Origin: a bacterium
Lineage (GTDB): Bacteria; Actinomycetota; Acidimicrobiia; Acidimicrobiales; CATQHL01
Assembly: GCA_028819945.1 (NCBI GenBank)
Contig: JAPPKQ010000458.1
Span: 1-5,782, forward strand
Direction: 5' to 3'
Length of the DNA stretch: 5,782 bases
Positions 5,633-5,782 of the stretch are shown here, one piece after another; the first letter of the stretch is position 1; each line of letters starts with the position of its first letter. A program made the position numbers and the translations under genes. The notes below the pieces were generated by a model, which did no database searches, was not told where the DNA came from, and was given only the letters and a program-made list of their open reading frames with translations.

Positions 5633-5782
5633 TAGGTCGTCGTGGTGGCGATCTCGTCGGAGCGTCGGCCACGCTCCAGCCGTCGCTTCCGGCGCTGGTG
5701 GCTCCAGCGCACCATCGGCGTGGCCCATGCCAGAGCCACCAGGAGGCAGGCGATGCCCGCCACCGCGTCGATCCAGTAGTGG
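5632..5782 (-). CDS. PAP2-superfamily membrane phosphatase/phosphotransferase, C-terminal fragment
   Basis: The last 49 codons and the TAG stop (5634-5632) of a minus-strand gene whose start lies beyond the right edge. The visible part begins HYWIDAVAG, which matches the third motif of PAP2 (type 2 phosphatidic acid phosphatase) enzymes, where the histidine is catalytic and the aspartate four residues on is conserved. A hydrophobic stretch, residues 6-24 of the fragment, is a likely last transmembrane helix. A strongly basic tail rich in Arg and Lys follows, suggesting a cytoplasmic C-terminus. Such enzymes hydrolyse lipid phosphates or undecaprenyl diphosphate, or transfer inositol phosphate head groups; the fragment cannot tell which. 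Its stop is 95 bases before the dxs start on the same strand. Read-through into dxs is possible, but dxs seems to have its own promoter. Confidence 0.75.
   Translation of the reverse strand, partial: HYWIDAVAGIACLLVALAWATPMVRWSHQRRKRRLERGRRSDEIATTTT

Noticed and set aside
1..5782. Mobile element, CRISPR array, toxin-antitoxin, phage-defence or other new multi-gene system
   Set aside because: All sizeable coding regions are recognisable housekeeping or wall-remodelling genes, and no transposase, spaced repeat array or tRNA-like fold was seen.

Overview
This window comes from a clearly GC-rich bacterial chromosome. The gene set points to a high-GC actinomycete: an Rpf-type muralytic enzyme, an actinobacterial-style ferrochelatase with C-terminal cysteines, an actinobacterial-style DXS, GTG starts and promoters close enough to start codons to suggest leaderless mRNAs. 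A lineage near the Acidimicrobiia is a plausible guess from overall protein flavour, but it was not tested against a database.

Layout from left to right. (1) 37-1095, minus: ferrochelatase (hemH/cpfC), with a hairpin just after its stop at the window edge. (2) 1096-1230: a divergent promoter region holding an 18-bp perfect palindrome, a second hairpin and a -10-like element for hemH. (3) 1231-2127, plus: a secreted protein with an N-terminal helical, coiled-coil-like region and a C-terminal Rpf lysozyme-like domain. (4) 2128-2227: a convergent gap with GC-rich inverted repeats. (5) 2228-2893, minus: a crotonase-fold protein whose active site looks like a delta3,delta2-enoyl-CoA isomerase. (6) 2894-2994: a divergent gap with a -10 element placed for a leaderless nfuA transcript. 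(7) 2995-3651, plus: an NfuA-like Fe-S carrier. (8) 3652-3691: a short convergent gap with a hairpin. (9) 3692-5536, minus: dxs, first enzyme of the MEP isoprenoid pathway. (10) 5537-5631: the dxs upstream region, with a candidate promoter overlapped by a 15-bp tandem repeat. (11) 5632-5782, minus: the C-terminal end of a PAP2-superfamily membrane enzyme that runs off the window.

The complete genes alternate strands (minus, plus, minus, plus, minus), so no operon links them; only the partial PAP2 gene and dxs share a direction. The theme is housekeeping: haem synthesis, Fe-S cluster delivery, fatty-acid isomerisation, isoprenoid precursor synthesis and cell-wall remodelling. NfuA could supply the Fe-S enzymes IspG and IspH of the same pathway as DXS, and perhaps the ferrochelatase if it carries a cluster, but that is inference. 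I found no mobile element, CRISPR array, tRNA or rRNA, and no evidence for a new multi-gene system. The items most worth a second look are non-coding (the repeat ahead of dxs and the palindrome ahead of hemH), plus the Rpf protein architecture.
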